The notes: a model not told the origin generated them from the sequence alone. Shown: positions 1 to 8,766, counted from the stretch's first letter. The stretch is DNA of 64,000 nucleotides from an uncultured Flavobacteriaceae bacterium (GCA_913048115.1 CAJWVI010000006.1:1-64000); one strand, 5' to 3'. Made by a program: numbers and translations.

Positions 1-451
1 CAACAATTCCAGATTGCAAGGCGCAAATATCTTCTACAACTGTATTTTCAAGACCCAGTACAGCCGCCATTGTTGAGGGTGCTGCCTCACATGCTTTTTG
101 CATGGCAAGTGCTCTTTTGTAGACCAATTGCAAGGCGTCTGTAAAGGCAAGTGTTTTGTTGGCAACAAGTGCAGATATTTCACCTAAAGAATGACCAGCT
201 ACCATATCTGGGGCAAAACTAGCTCCCATAACTTCTGCTGTAATAGTAGAGTGCAAGAAAATTGCTGGTTGTGTTACTTTGGTTTGTTTTAGCTGCTCTG
301 CAGTACCTTCAAACATAATTTTTGTAATGTCAAAACCAAGTGTTTTATTGGCTTGGTCAAAAAGCTCCTTGGCACGAGCAGAGTTTTCATACAGATCAAG
401 ACCCATTCCTGTAAATTGAGCGCCTTGTCCTGGAAATATATATGCTTTCAT
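1..451 (-). CDS. fabD: Malonyl-CoA:ACP transacylase FabD, C-terminal part outside window
   Basis: Transfers malonyl groups from CoA to acyl carrier protein to feed fatty acid synthesis in the cytoplasm. Only the first 150 residues are in the window; the gene runs off the left edge. Visible are the N-terminal FPGQGAQ motif (residues 6-12) and the nucleophile elbow GHSLGE with Ser88, followed by the conserved Arg113 in a YKRA segment. The catalytic His near residue 200 of the family lies outside. The ATG at 449-451 gives the usual FabD N-terminus. A TATTTTTG -7-like box lies 25 bases upstream on the same strand, so the gene probably has its own promoter. The identification is firm despite the truncation. 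Confidence 0.93.
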   Translation of the reverse strand, partial: MKAYIFPGQGAQFTGMGLDLYENSARAKELFDQANKTLGFDITKIMFEGTAEQLKQTKVTQPAIFLHSTITAEVMGASFAPDMVAGHSLGEISALVANKTLAFTDALQLVYKRALAMQKACEAAPSTMAAVLGLENTVVEDICALQSGIV

Positions 452-475
452 GTTCTGTTTTTTTGTTATTTACTG

Positions 476-483
476 CAAAAATA
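476..483 (-). promoter_or_regulatory. Flavobacterial -7-like box upstream of fabD
   Basis: The minus strand reads TATTTTTG, matching the Bacteroidota -7 consensus TAnnTTTG, about 25 bases before the fabD ATG. No TTG lies 19 bases further upstream, so this is only half a promoter by consensus. Confidence 0.35.
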
Positions 484-504
484 AGATTATTATTTTTATG
501 ATAT

Positions 505-1008
505 TTAGATACGATCCCAAGTTTCATAAGTAAACCCGTGTAGATGCTTCTCATCTATATCATGGTGTATTTCTGAGGTTTTCTCCCAGAGTGTTTTATT
601 AATTTCTGGAAAAAAAGTATCGGCTTCAAACCTTTTGTGAACCCTAGTGAGCTCTATGCGATCTGCTATTTCCATGGCTTGAGCATAGATTTCTCCTCCT
701 CCAATAATATAAACAGTTTCATCTCCTGAGGATTTAAGCAACGCCTGGTCCATGGAGTATACCATGATAACATCTTTTTCTTTGCCTTGGGGAACCTTTG
801 GTGTGTATGCTTTGTCTCGGGTAATAACCAAGTGGGTTCTATTTGGCAAGGGTTTTGGAAAAGACTCAAAGGTCTTTCTCCCCATAATAATATAGTGTCC
901 TGTTGTTAATGTTTTAAAGCGTTTAAAATCATCTGGCAAATGCCAAATTAAATCATTGTCTTTTCCAAGTTCGTTATTTTGCCCAGCGGCAGCTATTATT
1001 GTAATCAT
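505..1008 (-). CDS. folA: Dihydrofolate reductase
   Basis: Reduces dihydrofolate to tetrahydrofolate with NADPH, sustaining thymidylate, purine and glycine metabolism. The 167-residue length is normal for bacterial DHFR. Visible motifs are the N-terminal IIAAAGQNNELGKDNDLIW segment with Trp22, the substrate-binding LPDD (24-27), the NADPH-binding IMGRKTFES near 41-49, and the IIGGGEIY glycine stretch near 100-108. Its start overlaps the end of the upstream 2TM gene by 4 bases on the same strand, so the two are co-transcribed. folC (folate polyglutamylation) and gcvP (one-carbon production) lie elsewhere in the window. The identification is firm. Confidence 0.96.
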   Translation of the reverse strand: MITIIAAAGQNNELGKDNDLIWHLPDDFKRFKTLTTGHYIIMGRKTFESFPKPLPNRTHLVITRDKAYTPKVPQGKEKDVIMVYSMDQALLKSSGDETVYIIGGGEIYAQAMEIADRIELTRVHKRFEADTFFPEINKTLWEKTSEIHHDIDEKHLHGFTYETWDRI

Positions 1009-1463
1009 AGATTTTCTGGAGGTAAAATATTGGGGTTTGTTTCGTTTTTTATTTGTGTGATACCATCAAGGTCTTTTTTGATGATTGTTTCCTTAGTCTT
1101 GATCTCTTGATTGGCTTGTGTTCTAAGTTCTAAAATACGCTCCTCTTGCAGGTTTTTTAGTTTTTCAAGTTGCTGATCCTCCCACTCTTCTCCCATGAAT
1201 GTGTTTATAATAAACACATTTAAAAGGTGTATTAGCAGTGTAAAGGTCCAAAAAATAATCGCCCAAGCATACCAGCCTTTCATTAATACTTGATGCCCTA
1301 CTTTTAAAAATTTGTCTAAAATAATAAAGAGAATACTAGCCGCTAAAAAAAGCACGAAATGGTACATCAATCTTTTTTTTTGATTGATTCTCTTTCGAGC
1401 ATAGTCATATTGCTCTCTAGTTTGTGTATTTAATATTTGTTTGTTTTTGCTTTTCGAAAACAT
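1005..1463 (-). CDS. 2TM domain-containing membrane protein
   Basis: A 152-residue protein matching the Bacteroidota 2TM domain family, whose function is unknown. It has a basic, Tyr/Arg-rich N-terminus (YDYARKRINQKK, about 19-30), two hydrophobic helices at about 33-50 and 65-88 joined by a short loop, and then a charged, probably coiled-coil tail from about 95 with alternating Leu and Glu. The topology suggests both ends face the cytoplasm. In other Bacteroidota the domain also occurs beside LytTR regulators or histidine kinases, but none is adjacent here. It overlaps folA by 4 bases. The family call is good; no function can be given. Confidence 0.75.
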   Translation of the reverse strand: MFSKSKNKQILNTQTREQYDYARKRINQKKRLMYHFVLFLAASILFIILDKFLKVGHQVLMKGWYAWAIIFWTFTLLIHLLNVFIINTFMGEEWEDQQLEKLKNLQEERILELRTQANQEIKTKETIIKKDLDGITQIKNETNPNILPPENL

Positions 1464-1515
1464 AACTCGCTGTGGTAATTGTCAATAAAATAGTAATGAC
1501 TATTGTAAAAATACC

Positions 1516-1523
1516 TAAATTTG
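1516..1523 (+). promoter_or_regulatory. -7-like box of the class V aminotransferase gene
   Basis: TAAATTTG matches TAnnTTTG and lies 20 bases before the ATG at 1544. It overlaps the region that an upstream in-frame ATG at 1472 would translate, which supports the later start. Confidence 0.35.
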
Positions 1524-1543
1524 AATACCTAACCTATCTCTTT

Positions 1544-2626
1544 ATGCAAGATTTACAAGATGAGTTTCCTGCAATTCAAAACCAAACCTATCTCAATACG
1601 GCTAGTTCAGGCCTTATTCCTAGATCTGTTTTTGATTGGAGAAAGCAGCATGAAATAGATTTATTTCACAATGGTGCAGATTTTGAGATACGCAACCAAA
1701 TATCAGAGCATGCCAGGGCAAGTGTATCTAGGTTTTTTGATGCACGTATCGATGAAGTGGCTTTAGCGCCCAACTTCTCGCTTGGGTTTAATACCATTTT
1801 AGAGGGGTTGCCAAAAGGGCAAAAGGTCTTGATGATAGAAGATGATTATCCTTCCTTACTGTGGCCTATAGAAACACGTGATTTTAAGGTGTGTTATGCC
1901 TGTATTTCTGAAACATTAGAAGATGCAATTCTTCAGGCTTTTGAAAACCATCGCCCAGATGTTTTTGTTTTTAGTATTGTACAATGGCTTTCTGGTATAA
2001 AAATAGATCTTTCGTTTTTGAAGGAATTAAAATCTAAATACCCACAGGTTCTTTTTATGGCAGATGGCACGCAATATCTTGGTACAGAATATTTCAGTTT
2101 TAAAGATAATGCAATAGATGTATTAGGTGCCAGTTGCTATAAATGGATATTAGCTGGTTTTGGAAACGCTTTAATGATGGTAAAACACCAGGCGCAGGAA
2201 AGAATAGTTCCTGCTACTATTGGTTTTAATTCTGCGGCTACTTTTGATAGTAAGGCTACAGATACAGCTTTTGTAAAGTATTTTGAGCCTGGTCATCAAG
2301 ACAGTTTAAATTTTGGATCCTTACACCAAGCTATATTACATACAGAGCGGTATGGAATTAATGCTATTTCAAAGAAAATAGCATCTCTTAGTTCTTATGC
2401 AAAAGAGTGTTTTGTTGCACTCGACGTCCTCGATAACGCCACTAGAAACAGAAAGATACATTCTTCTATATTTAACCTAAAAGTAGATTTAAAACTCTTT
2501 AAAGAATTGAAGTCAAAAGCTATTGTTTGTTCTCCACGCGGCGGAGGCTTAAGAGTCAGTTTTCACTATTATAACACCAAAGAAGATATCGATCTGCTTT
2601 TTGAGACTATGAAGTTATATTTATAG
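1544..2626 (+). CDS. Class V aminotransferase-family PLP enzyme
   Basis: A fold-type I PLP enzyme of the class V aminotransferase (NifS/cysteine desulfurase-like) superfamily, 360 residues from the ATG at 1544. An in-frame ATG at 1472 would add 24 residues with no family match, and a -7-like promoter box sits between the two. Visible are a substrate-entry N-terminus (YLNTASSGLIPRSV), the cofactor-binding Asp in MADGTQYLG, and the Schiff-base Lys200 in SCYKWILAG. No catalytic Cys loop typical of cysteine desulfurases is obvious, so a kynureninase-like or isopenicillin-N-epimerase-like aminotransferase or lyase is more likely. The gene stands alone between divergent folA and galE. Superfamily is certain; the substrate is unknown. 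Confidence 0.8.
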   Translation: MQDLQDEFPAIQNQTYLNTASSGLIPRSVFDWRKQHEIDLFHNGADFEIRNQISEHARASVSRFFDARIDEVALAPNFSLGFNTILEGLPKGQKVLMIEDDYPSLLWPIETRDFKVCYACISETLEDAILQAFENHRPDVFVFSIVQWLSGIKIDLSFLKELKSKYPQVLFMADGTQYLGTEYFSFKDNAIDVLGASCYKWILAGFGNALMMVKHQAQERIVPATIGFNSAATFDSKATDTAFVKYFEPGHQDSLNFGSLHQAILHTERYGINAISKKIASLSSYAKECFVALDVLDNATRNRKIHSSIFNLKVDLKLFKELKSKAIVCSPRGGGLRVSFHYYNTKEDIDLLFETMKLYL

Positions 2627-2627
2627 G

Positions 2628-2657
2628 TTGCTGTATTTGTAAATAGCTGTATTTTTG
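2628..2657 (+). promoter_or_regulatory. Complete flavobacterial promoter of galE
   Basis: TTG at 2628-2630, a spacer of exactly 19 bases, and TATTTTTG at 2650-2657 fit the Bacteroidota TTG/TAnnTTTG promoter. The leader to the galE ATG is about 35 bases. The -33 element overlaps the stop region of the previous gene. Confidence 0.6.
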
Positions 2658-2692
2658 TTTCTTAAAATTGGTTAATGCTTTAAACGTCTAAG

Positions 2693-3706
2693 ATGAAAAT
2701 ACTAGTAACAGGTGGTTTGGGTTTTATTGGTTCTCATGTTGTTGTGAAATTACAAGAACAGGGTTTTGATGTAGTGATTATCGACAATTTGTCTAATTCA
2801 GACATTAAAGTTCTCGATGGTATTATTGCTATAACAGGAATTACCCCTGAATTTGAGCAATTAGACCTTAGAGAGAAGCCAGCAGTATCTGATTTTTTTA
2901 AAAAGCACAGTGATGTGCGTGGCGTAATACATTTTGCGGCCTCTAAGGCGGTTGGAGAGAGTGTAGAGAACCCCTTATTATATTATGAAAACAATATTGG
3001 CACGCTGGTATACATCCTACAAGAATTACAGAAAAAAGAACAAGCATGTTTTATTTTTAGTTCTTCATGTACAGTCTATGGACAAGCAGACCAGATGCCA
3101 ATTACTGAAAGTGCTGCCATAAAAAAAGCAGAATCTCCTTACGGGAACACCAAGCAAATTGGTGAAGAAATCATTCAAGACACGTGTAGAGTTAACCCAA
3201 ATATTAAGGCAACAGCCTTACGCTATTTTAATCCTATAGGGTCTCATGAGAGTGCTCTTATTGGAGAATTACCAATAGGAGTTCCTCAAAACCTAGTTCC
3301 ATTCATAACACAAACAGCAACAGGACAACGCGCTGAATTATCTGTGTTCGGAGATGATTACCCAACGCCAGATGGAACTGCTATTAGAGATTACATTCAT
3401 GTAGTAGATTTGGCTGAGGCGCACGTAGCGGCTTTAAAAAGACTGCTAGCAAACCAACAAGCCACTAATTTTGATTTTTACAATGTAGGTACCGGTAAAG
3501 GATCTTCTGTATTAGAGGTAATCACAGCCTTTGAAACTGTTACTAAAAAAAAATTGAATTATAAAATTGTCGACAAAAGAGAAGGCGATGTTATACAAGC
3601 CTACGCAGATACCACTAAGGTAAATAATGTCCTAGGTTGGAAGGCAAAGTATAGTCTTGAGGAGGCTCTTTTTTCTGCCTGGAAGTGGGAACAAAAACAA
3701 TTGTAA
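2693..3706 (+). CDS. galE: UDP-glucose 4-epimerase
   Basis: Interconverts UDP-glucose and UDP-galactose for sugar catabolism and envelope glycans. The 337-residue length fits the extended short-chain dehydrogenase family. It has the N-terminal NAD-binding GGLGFIGSH (7-15), the FAASKAVGES motif that replaces the usual FAGLKAVGES, the Ser-rich SSSCTVYG, and the catalytic Tyr150-x3-Lys154 in PYGNTK. RYFNPIG and the C-terminal GWKAKYSLEEAL are also typical of GalE. A full consensus promoter lies just upstream, and era follows 37 bases downstream on the same strand. The identification is firm. Confidence 0.94.
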   Translation: MKILVTGGLGFIGSHVVVKLQEQGFDVVIIDNLSNSDIKVLDGIIAITGITPEFEQLDLREKPAVSDFFKKHSDVRGVIHFAASKAVGESVENPLLYYENNIGTLVYILQELQKKEQACFIFSSSCTVYGQADQMPITESAAIKKAESPYGNTKQIGEEIIQDTCRVNPNIKATALRYFNPIGSHESALIGELPIGVPQNLVPFITQTATGQRAELSVFGDDYPTPDGTAIRDYIHVVDLAEAHVAALKRLLANQQATNFDFYNVGTGKGSSVLEVITAFETVTKKKLNYKIVDKREGDVIQAYADTTKVNNVLGWKAKYSLEEALFSAWKWEQKQL

Positions 3707-3731
3707 ATCAACACACTTCCTTTTTTGTAGC

Positions 3732-3739
3732 TATCTTTG
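3732..3739 (+). promoter_or_regulatory. -7-like box immediately before era
   Basis: TATCTTTG matches TAnnTTTG, and only 4 bases separate it from the era ATG at 3744. If used, it would produce an almost leaderless mRNA. No TTG occurs 19 bases upstream. era could equally be transcribed from the galE promoter. Confidence 0.35.
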
Positions 3740-3743
3740 CGCT

Positions 3744-4634
3744 ATGGAAAACACACCACATAAAGCAGGTTTTGTAAATATCATTGGAAATCCTAATGTA
3801 GGCAAAAGCACTCTCATGAATGCTTTTGTAGGAGAACGTTTGTCTATTATTACCTCCAAAGCACAAACCACGCGTCATCGTATTTTGGGGATAGTTAATG
3901 GAGATGATTTCCAAATATTGTTAAGTGATACTCCAGGGATTATTAAACCTGCATATCAATTACAAGAAAGTATGATGGGGTTTGTGAAATCTGCATTTGA
4001 AGATGCAGATGTGTTATTGTATATAGTTGAACTTGGAGAGAAGGAGTTGAAAGATGAGGCCTTCTTTAACAAAATAACCAATAGCAAAATACCGGTACTA
4101 CTTTTAATTAACAAAATTGATAAAGGAAACGAAGTATCACTAAAAGAATCTATCGAGCTTTGGCAAGAAAAAGTGCCAAATGCAGAGGTCTTTGCTATTT
4201 CGGCGCTAGAAAACTTTGGTGTTGCAGAAGTGTTTAAACGCATTATAGATTTACTTCCAGCATCACCAGCATTTTATCCAAAAGATCAATTAACAGATAA
4301 GCCTGAACGTTTTTTTGTAAATGAAACCATTAGAGAGAAAATCTTAATGCATTACAAAAAAGAGATTCCATACAGTGTAGAGATAGAAACTGAAGAGTTT
4401 TTTGAAGATGAAGATATTATTCGTATTCGGGCCGTAATTATGGTAGAGCGTGATTCTCAAAAAGGAATTATAATAGGCCACAAGGGCGAGGCTATAAAGC
4501 GTGTAGGTATTGAGTCTAGAAGGGATTTAGAGAAGTTTTTCGGAAAACAAATTCACTTAGAAACCTATGTGAAAGTGAATAAGAATTGGCGTAATAATGA
4601 CAGGCAACTTCGCAGGTTTGGATATAATGGCTAA
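3744..4634 (+). CDS. era: GTPase Era
   Basis: A ribosome-assembly GTPase that binds the 3' end of 16S rRNA and monitors 30S maturation. From the ATG at 3744 it is 296 residues, the normal size; an upstream in-frame start would overlap galE and add a non-homologous leader. The G domain has GNPNVGKST (15-23), the Thr-containing switch TSKAQTTRH, DTPGI and NKID. The C-terminal KH domain carries the GxxG loop in GHKGEAIKRVG. A -7-like box directly precedes the start, and der follows about 100 bases later, which gives an era-der arrangement. The identification is firm. Confidence 0.96.
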   Translation: MENTPHKAGFVNIIGNPNVGKSTLMNAFVGERLSIITSKAQTTRHRILGIVNGDDFQILLSDTPGIIKPAYQLQESMMGFVKSAFEDADVLLYIVELGEKELKDEAFFNKITNSKIPVLLLINKIDKGNEVSLKESIELWQEKVPNAEVFAISALENFGVAEVFKRIIDLLPASPAFYPKDQLTDKPERFFVNETIREKILMHYKKEIPYSVEIETEEFFEDEDIIRIRAVIMVERDSQKGIIIGHKGEAIKRVGIESRRDLEKFFGKQIHLETYVKVNKNWRNNDRQLRRFGYNG

Positions 4635-4706
4635 GGATTTTTTAAAAACAGGAAACTAAGCAAATAAAGACTCAAAACTTCCTGCCTAATATCAATTCTA
4701 AAAGAT

Positions 4707-4714
4707 TACTTTTG
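4707..4714 (+). promoter_or_regulatory. -7-like box of der
   Basis: TACTTTTG fits TAnnTTTG and sits 23 bases before the der ATG. No -33 TTG is found at 19-base spacing, so confidence is moderate. Confidence 0.4.
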
Positions 4715-4737
4715 CAGACTAGAAAATTTCAGAAACT

Positions 4738-6039
4738 ATGAGTATTGTTGCTATTGTAGGACGCCCTAATGTAGGAAAGTCTACGTTTTTTAACAGATTA
4801 ATACAACGCCGCGAGGCTATTGTAGATGCCGTGAGTGGTGTGACTAGAGATCGTCATTACGGGAAGAGTGACTGGAACGGTAAAGAGTTTTCGCTCATTG
4901 ACACAGGAGGATATGTGGTAGGGAGTGATGATATCTTTGAGTCTGAAATTGATAAGCAGGTAGAACTTGCTATTGATGAAGCAGATGCTATTGTCTTTAT
5001 GGTAGAAGTAGAAAGTGGTGTTACAGGAATGGATGAAGATGTAGCGCAACTGCTTAGAAAAAGTAGAAAGCCCGTTTTTCTTGCTGTAAATAAAGTAGAT
5101 AACTCTAAAAGAGCACAAGATGCTGTAGAGTTTTATTCTCTTGGTTTTGAGCGTTTTTATACTATTTCAAGCATCAACGGAGGTGGAACTGGAGATTTGT
5201 TAGATGATTTAGTAAAAGCACTTCCAGAAGCTGCAGATATTCAAGAAGAAACCTTACCAAGATTTGCTGTAGTTGGACGTCCTAACGCAGGTAAATCTTC
5301 TTTTATCAATTCATTAATTGGTGAAGACAGGTATATTGTAACCGATATTGCAGGAACCACACGTGATAGTATAGATACCAGATACAAACGTTTTGGCTTT
5401 GAGTTTAACCTTGTCGATACGGCAGGTATCCGAAAAAAGAGTAAGGTGAAAGAAGATCTTGAATTTTATTCTGTAATGCGTAGTGTGCGAGCCATTGAGC
5501 ATTGCGATGTTATAATTTTAGTCTTTGATGCATCTAGAGGTTTTGATGGGCAAGTGCAAAATATATTTTGGCTAGCGCACAGAAACAATAAAGGTGTCGT
5601 AATCTTGGCCAACAAGTGGGATTTGATAGAAAAAGATAATCAAAGTTCTAATGATTTTGAAAAGCATATCAAGCAACAATGTGAACCTTATACAGATGTG
5701 CCAATTGTTTTCATGTCTGTACTCAACAAACAGCGTATATACAAGGCCATAGAAACTGCCGTTCAAGTATATCAAAACCGAACTAAAAAGATTAAAACAA
5801 GCACATTAAACGATACAATGTTGCCTATAATACAACATACATCACCACCACAATACAAAGGAAAGTATATTAAGATAAAATACATTACACAATTGCCAAC
5901 ACCTTGGCCTAGTTTTGCATTTTTCGCCAACTTACCTCAGTATGTGAAAGAACCATACAAGCGTTTTTTAGAAAACCAATTACGTAAAGAATTTGATTTT
6001 CACGGAGTTCCTGTTACTGTTTTTATACGTAAAAAGTAG
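4738..6039 (+). CDS. der: GTPase Der (EngA)
   Basis: An essential double-domain GTPase for 50S ribosomal subunit assembly. Its 433 residues carry two consecutive G domains. The first has GRPNVGKST (8-16), DTGG and NKVD. The second has GRPNAGKSS (about 180-188), DTAGIRKKSKV and NKWD. A C-terminal KH-like domain ends in FLENQLRKEFDFHGVPV, the family signature. It follows era with its own -7-like box and is closed by a strong hairpin terminator at 6080-6105. No irregularity is seen. Confidence 0.97.
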   Translation: MSIVAIVGRPNVGKSTFFNRLIQRREAIVDAVSGVTRDRHYGKSDWNGKEFSLIDTGGYVVGSDDIFESEIDKQVELAIDEADAIVFMVEVESGVTGMDEDVAQLLRKSRKPVFLAVNKVDNSKRAQDAVEFYSLGFERFYTISSINGGGTGDLLDDLVKALPEAADIQEETLPRFAVVGRPNAGKSSFINSLIGEDRYIVTDIAGTTRDSIDTRYKRFGFEFNLVDTAGIRKKSKVKEDLEFYSVMRSVRAIEHCDVIILVFDASRGFDGQVQNIFWLAHRNNKGVVILANKWDLIEKDNQSSNDFEKHIKQQCEPYTDVPIVFMSVLNKQRIYKAIETAVQVYQNRTKKIKTSTLNDTMLPIIQHTSPPQYKGKYIKIKYITQLPTPWPSFAFFANLPQYVKEPYKRFLENQLRKEFDFHGVPVTVFIRKK

Positions 6040-6079
6040 TACGACCGCTTCCAAAACTTTATGTTATTACATCTTTTAC

Positions 6080-6105
6080 AAACCCTATCCCTTTGGATGG
6101 GGTTT
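6080..6105 (+). terminator. Intrinsic terminator of der
   Basis: An 11-base-pair stem (6080-6090 with 6095-6105, one G-T pair) with a 4-base CTTT loop is followed by an AT-rich tail with a T run. It lies 40 bases after the der stop. Confidence 0.75.
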
Positions 6106-6172
6106 AATTTTTAATACCATAGTATTATTGTTACTTGCATAAAGATCGATTCTTTCAAAATATATTGGAATC

Positions 6173-6204
6173 AAAAAACCCCAACCAATAAGGAAGGGGT
6201 TTTT
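6173..6204 (-). terminator. Intrinsic terminator of the acyl-CoA dehydrogenase gene
   Basis: Inverted repeat of AAAAACCCC (ending 6182) and GGGGTTTTT (6196-6204) with a loop of about 13 bases. A-runs on the left give a T tail when read on the minus strand, just beyond the stop of the minus-strand gene. Confidence 0.75.
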
Positions 6205-6226
6205 GTATTTAGAGTATTTTGTGATG

Positions 6227-7369
6227 TTAGTCTTTCAGTAAACTTCTTGAAATGACTATTTTTTGAATTTCACTTGTTCCTTCATATATCTGGGTAATCT
6301 TGGCGTCGCGCATCATGCGTTCTACATGGTATTCTTTCACAAAACCATTACCACCGTGTATTTGTACAGCCTCTACAGATACTTCCATAGCTACGGTACT
6401 GGCTTTTAATTTTGCCATTGCACTAGACATGTCATAATTGTTTCCGTTGTCTTTATCCCAGGCAGATTTATATACCAAATAACGAGCTGCTTCAATTTCT
6501 AGGTGCATATCTGCCAATTTAAAAGCAATGGCTTGATGATTGCATATTTCGGTACCAAAAGACTTTCTTATTTTTGAATAATCACGTGACATTTCATAGG
6601 CTCCTGCTGCAATTCCTAATGCCTGTGCTGCAATACCAATGCGACCACCAGATAGTGTTTTCATAGCAAATTTGAAACCAAATCCATCTTCACCAATTCT
6701 ATTTTCTTTAGGTACTTTAACGTCGTTAAAGTTTAAGGTGTGTGTGTCACTTCCTCTAATACCTAGTTTATCTTCTTTAGGACCTACCTCAAAACCATCC
6801 CATGTTTTTTCAACAATAAATGCGTTGATACCACGGTGTCCTTTTTCTCTATCTGTTTGAGCTATTACTATGTAGAAATCTGCACTACCACCATTGGTGA
6901 TCCAGTTCTTGGTACCATTTAATATATAGTGATCTCCTTTGTCTATAGCAGTGGTTTTTTGTGATGTTGCATCACTTCCTGCTTCTGGTTCACTTAAACA
7001 AAAAGCTCCAATAGAGGCTCCTGTTGCTAATTTGGTTAAATATTTTTGCTTCTGTTCTTCGTTTCCATATTTTTCTATTCCGTAACAAACCAATGAGTTG
7101 TTCACCGAGACAATTACAGAAGATGAAGCATCTATTTTGCTTAACTCTTCAACGACAATAGCATAGCTAAGAGTATCCATACCGCCACCACCGTATTTTG
7201 GATCTACCATCATTCCTAAAAAGCCAAGTTCTCCCATTTTCTTAACCTGTTGTGTTGGAAACTCTTGTTTATTATCACGCTCTATAACACCTGGAAGTAA
7301 TTCCTGTTTTGCGAAATCACGAGCTGCATCGCGTATCATTAAGTGTTCTTCAGATAGGTTAAAATCCAT
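6227..7369 (-). CDS. Acyl-CoA dehydrogenase
   Basis: An FAD-dependent dehydrogenase that introduces a trans-2 double bond into acyl-CoA, in fatty-acid beta-oxidation or branched-chain amino-acid breakdown. The 380 residues match short-chain acyl-CoA dehydrogenases. The FAD/substrate motifs are FCLSEPEAGSDATS and WITNGG; KLGIRGSDT is also present. The C-terminal QIYEGTSEIQ contains the catalytic base Glu363. The position of this Glu favours a butyryl/short-chain or 2-methyl-branched-chain enzyme, but the substrate cannot be fixed. The gene stands alone, with a complete consensus promoter upstream and a hairpin terminator downstream. Confidence 0.92.
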   Translation of the reverse strand: MDFNLSEEHLMIRDAARDFAKQELLPGVIERDNKQEFPTQQVKKMGELGFLGMMVDPKYGGGGMDTLSYAIVVEELSKIDASSSVIVSVNNSLVCYGIEKYGNEEQKQKYLTKLATGASIGAFCLSEPEAGSDATSQKTTAIDKGDHYILNGTKNWITNGGSADFYIVIAQTDREKGHRGINAFIVEKTWDGFEVGPKEDKLGIRGSDTHTLNFNDVKVPKENRIGEDGFGFKFAMKTLSGGRIGIAAQALGIAAGAYEMSRDYSKIRKSFGTEICNHQAIAFKLADMHLEIEAARYLVYKSAWDKDNGNNYDMSSAMAKLKASTVAMEVSVEAVQIHGGNGFVKEYHVERMMRDAKITQIYEGTSEIQKIVISRSLLKD

Positions 7370-7407
7370 GGCTTTTTTGTTTAAAATTCAATAAAATGAT
7401 CCTTCTA

Positions 7408-7437
7408 CAAAGATAGTGCTAAAATGATAATTCTCAA
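7408..7437 (-). promoter_or_regulatory. Complete flavobacterial promoter of the acyl-CoA dehydrogenase gene
   Basis: On the minus strand TTG (7437-7435), a 19-base spacer and TATCTTTG (7415-7408) form a full TTG/TAnnTTTG promoter. The leader to the ATG at 7369 is about 35 bases. Confidence 0.6.
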
Positions 7438-7625
7438 AAGCACAAATGTTGTCATATGTGTAATCTATGAGCTGTTTTACTGCATATTTTTATAGTGCTG
7501 TATTATTCTATTGTGTTATTATGATTTAGTGTGCGCTGCACAGCATTTTTGTCACAGATTTGTGCAAGAAATAAACTTTTTATTTGTGTAGCCTGCTATT
7601 CCCTTTTTTTTATGATATTTAGGCT

Positions 7626-8684
7626 ATGAAAAAACAAACCTATAAAGTGTTGGGCGTTATGAGTGGTACCTCTCTTGATGGCATTGATTTGGCGGTTTGT
7701 TACTTTGATTTTCATAAAAAAATAAACTACCGTATTGAATTAGCAAAAACAATTCCATATCCAGAACATTGGAAGGTTAGACTACAAGAAGGAGTTTCTC
7801 TTTCTTATGAAATGCTCACCGAATTAAACAGTGCATACACCAAATATTTAGGGGCTATTATTAAAACCTTTATCCTAGAAAACAATATTAAAGATCTTGA
7901 CGGGGTGTGTAGTCACGGACACACTATTTTACATCAGCCACATAATGGTATTACCCTTCAAATTGGTAATTTGAAGGAATTTTCTAAAATTATCGAGCAA
8001 ACTGTAATCTGTGATTTCAGAGTTCAAGACTTAATGCTTGGTGGGCAAGGTGCGCCATTGGTGCCTTTGGGAGATCGTTTGCTTTTTTCTAAATACACTT
8101 ACTGCCTAAATCTAGGAGGCTTTGCAAATGTCTCAAAAGTGCAGGATGGTATTTGCATTGCCTATGATATAAGTCCTGTAAATGTTGTCATGAACCACTA
8201 TGCCCAAACCCTAGGTTTTCCTTTCGATTCTGGAGGTGATTTTGCAAGATCTGGAGTTTTACTCCCTAAGGTGCTAGCAGCATTAAATTCGCTACCCTAT
8301 TATAAAGAAGAACCGCCAAAATCATTAGGGGTAGAATGGGTGCGCAAAAAGATAATGCCTATACTAGAGGCTTCCAATGCACGTCCCGAAGATATATTAC
8401 GAACATGTACAGCACATTTTGCATATCAAATTGCGTTACAGTTTACCCCTGGGAGTACTGTGCTTGTAACAGGCGGAGGCGCTTACAATACGTATTTGCT
8501 AGAACTTATTAAAAAAGATGTCGAAGTAGCACTTATTGTGCCGAGCTCTCTTTTGGTAGAATTCAAAGAGGCTTTGGTTTTTGGATTATTAGGGGTATTA
8601 AAACTACGAGAAGAAGTAAACTGTTTGTCTAGTGTTACTGGTGCTTCTAGAGATCATAGTAGTGGGGTAGTTTTTGAAAACTAG
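7626..8684 (+). CDS. anmK: Anhydro-N-acetylmuramic acid kinase
   Basis: Phosphorylates and hydrolyses 1,6-anhydro-MurNAc to MurNAc-6-phosphate in peptidoglycan recycling. The 352 residues show the ATP-binding N-terminus GVMSGTSLDGIDLAV, the SHGHTI motif, the catalytic Asp in FRVQDLMLGGQGAPLVP, and the second phosphate-binding segment LNLGGFANVS plus VTGGGAYN near the C-terminus. Together with mpl and murF in this window it covers muropeptide recycling and synthesis. It lies between divergent and independent genes, so it is probably monocistronic. The ATG at 7626 gives the usual family start. Confidence 0.94.
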   Translation: MKKQTYKVLGVMSGTSLDGIDLAVCYFDFHKKINYRIELAKTIPYPEHWKVRLQEGVSLSYEMLTELNSAYTKYLGAIIKTFILENNIKDLDGVCSHGHTILHQPHNGITLQIGNLKEFSKIIEQTVICDFRVQDLMLGGQGAPLVPLGDRLLFSKYTYCLNLGGFANVSKVQDGICIAYDISPVNVVMNHYAQTLGFPFDSGGDFARSGVLLPKVLAALNSLPYYKEEPPKSLGVEWVRKKIMPILEASNARPEDILRTCTAHFAYQIALQFTPGSTVLVTGGGAYNTYLLELIKKDVEVALIVPSSLLVEFKEALVFGLLGVLKLREEVNCLSSVTGASRDHSSGVVFEN

Positions 8685-8758
8685 GTTTTTAGGGCGCCAT
8701 TAATTATATTGATTTCTTAAAGTTTTCAAAATCTTAATTTAATTCTATTGCTTCAAAC

Positions 8759-8766
8759 TATCTTTG
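8759..8766 (+). promoter_or_regulatory. -7-like box of the DUF2452 gene
   Basis: TATCTTTG fits TAnnTTTG and lies 21 bases before the ATG at 8788. It overlaps a TTG in the same frame at 8764, which argues against that TTG as the start codon. Confidence 0.4.
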
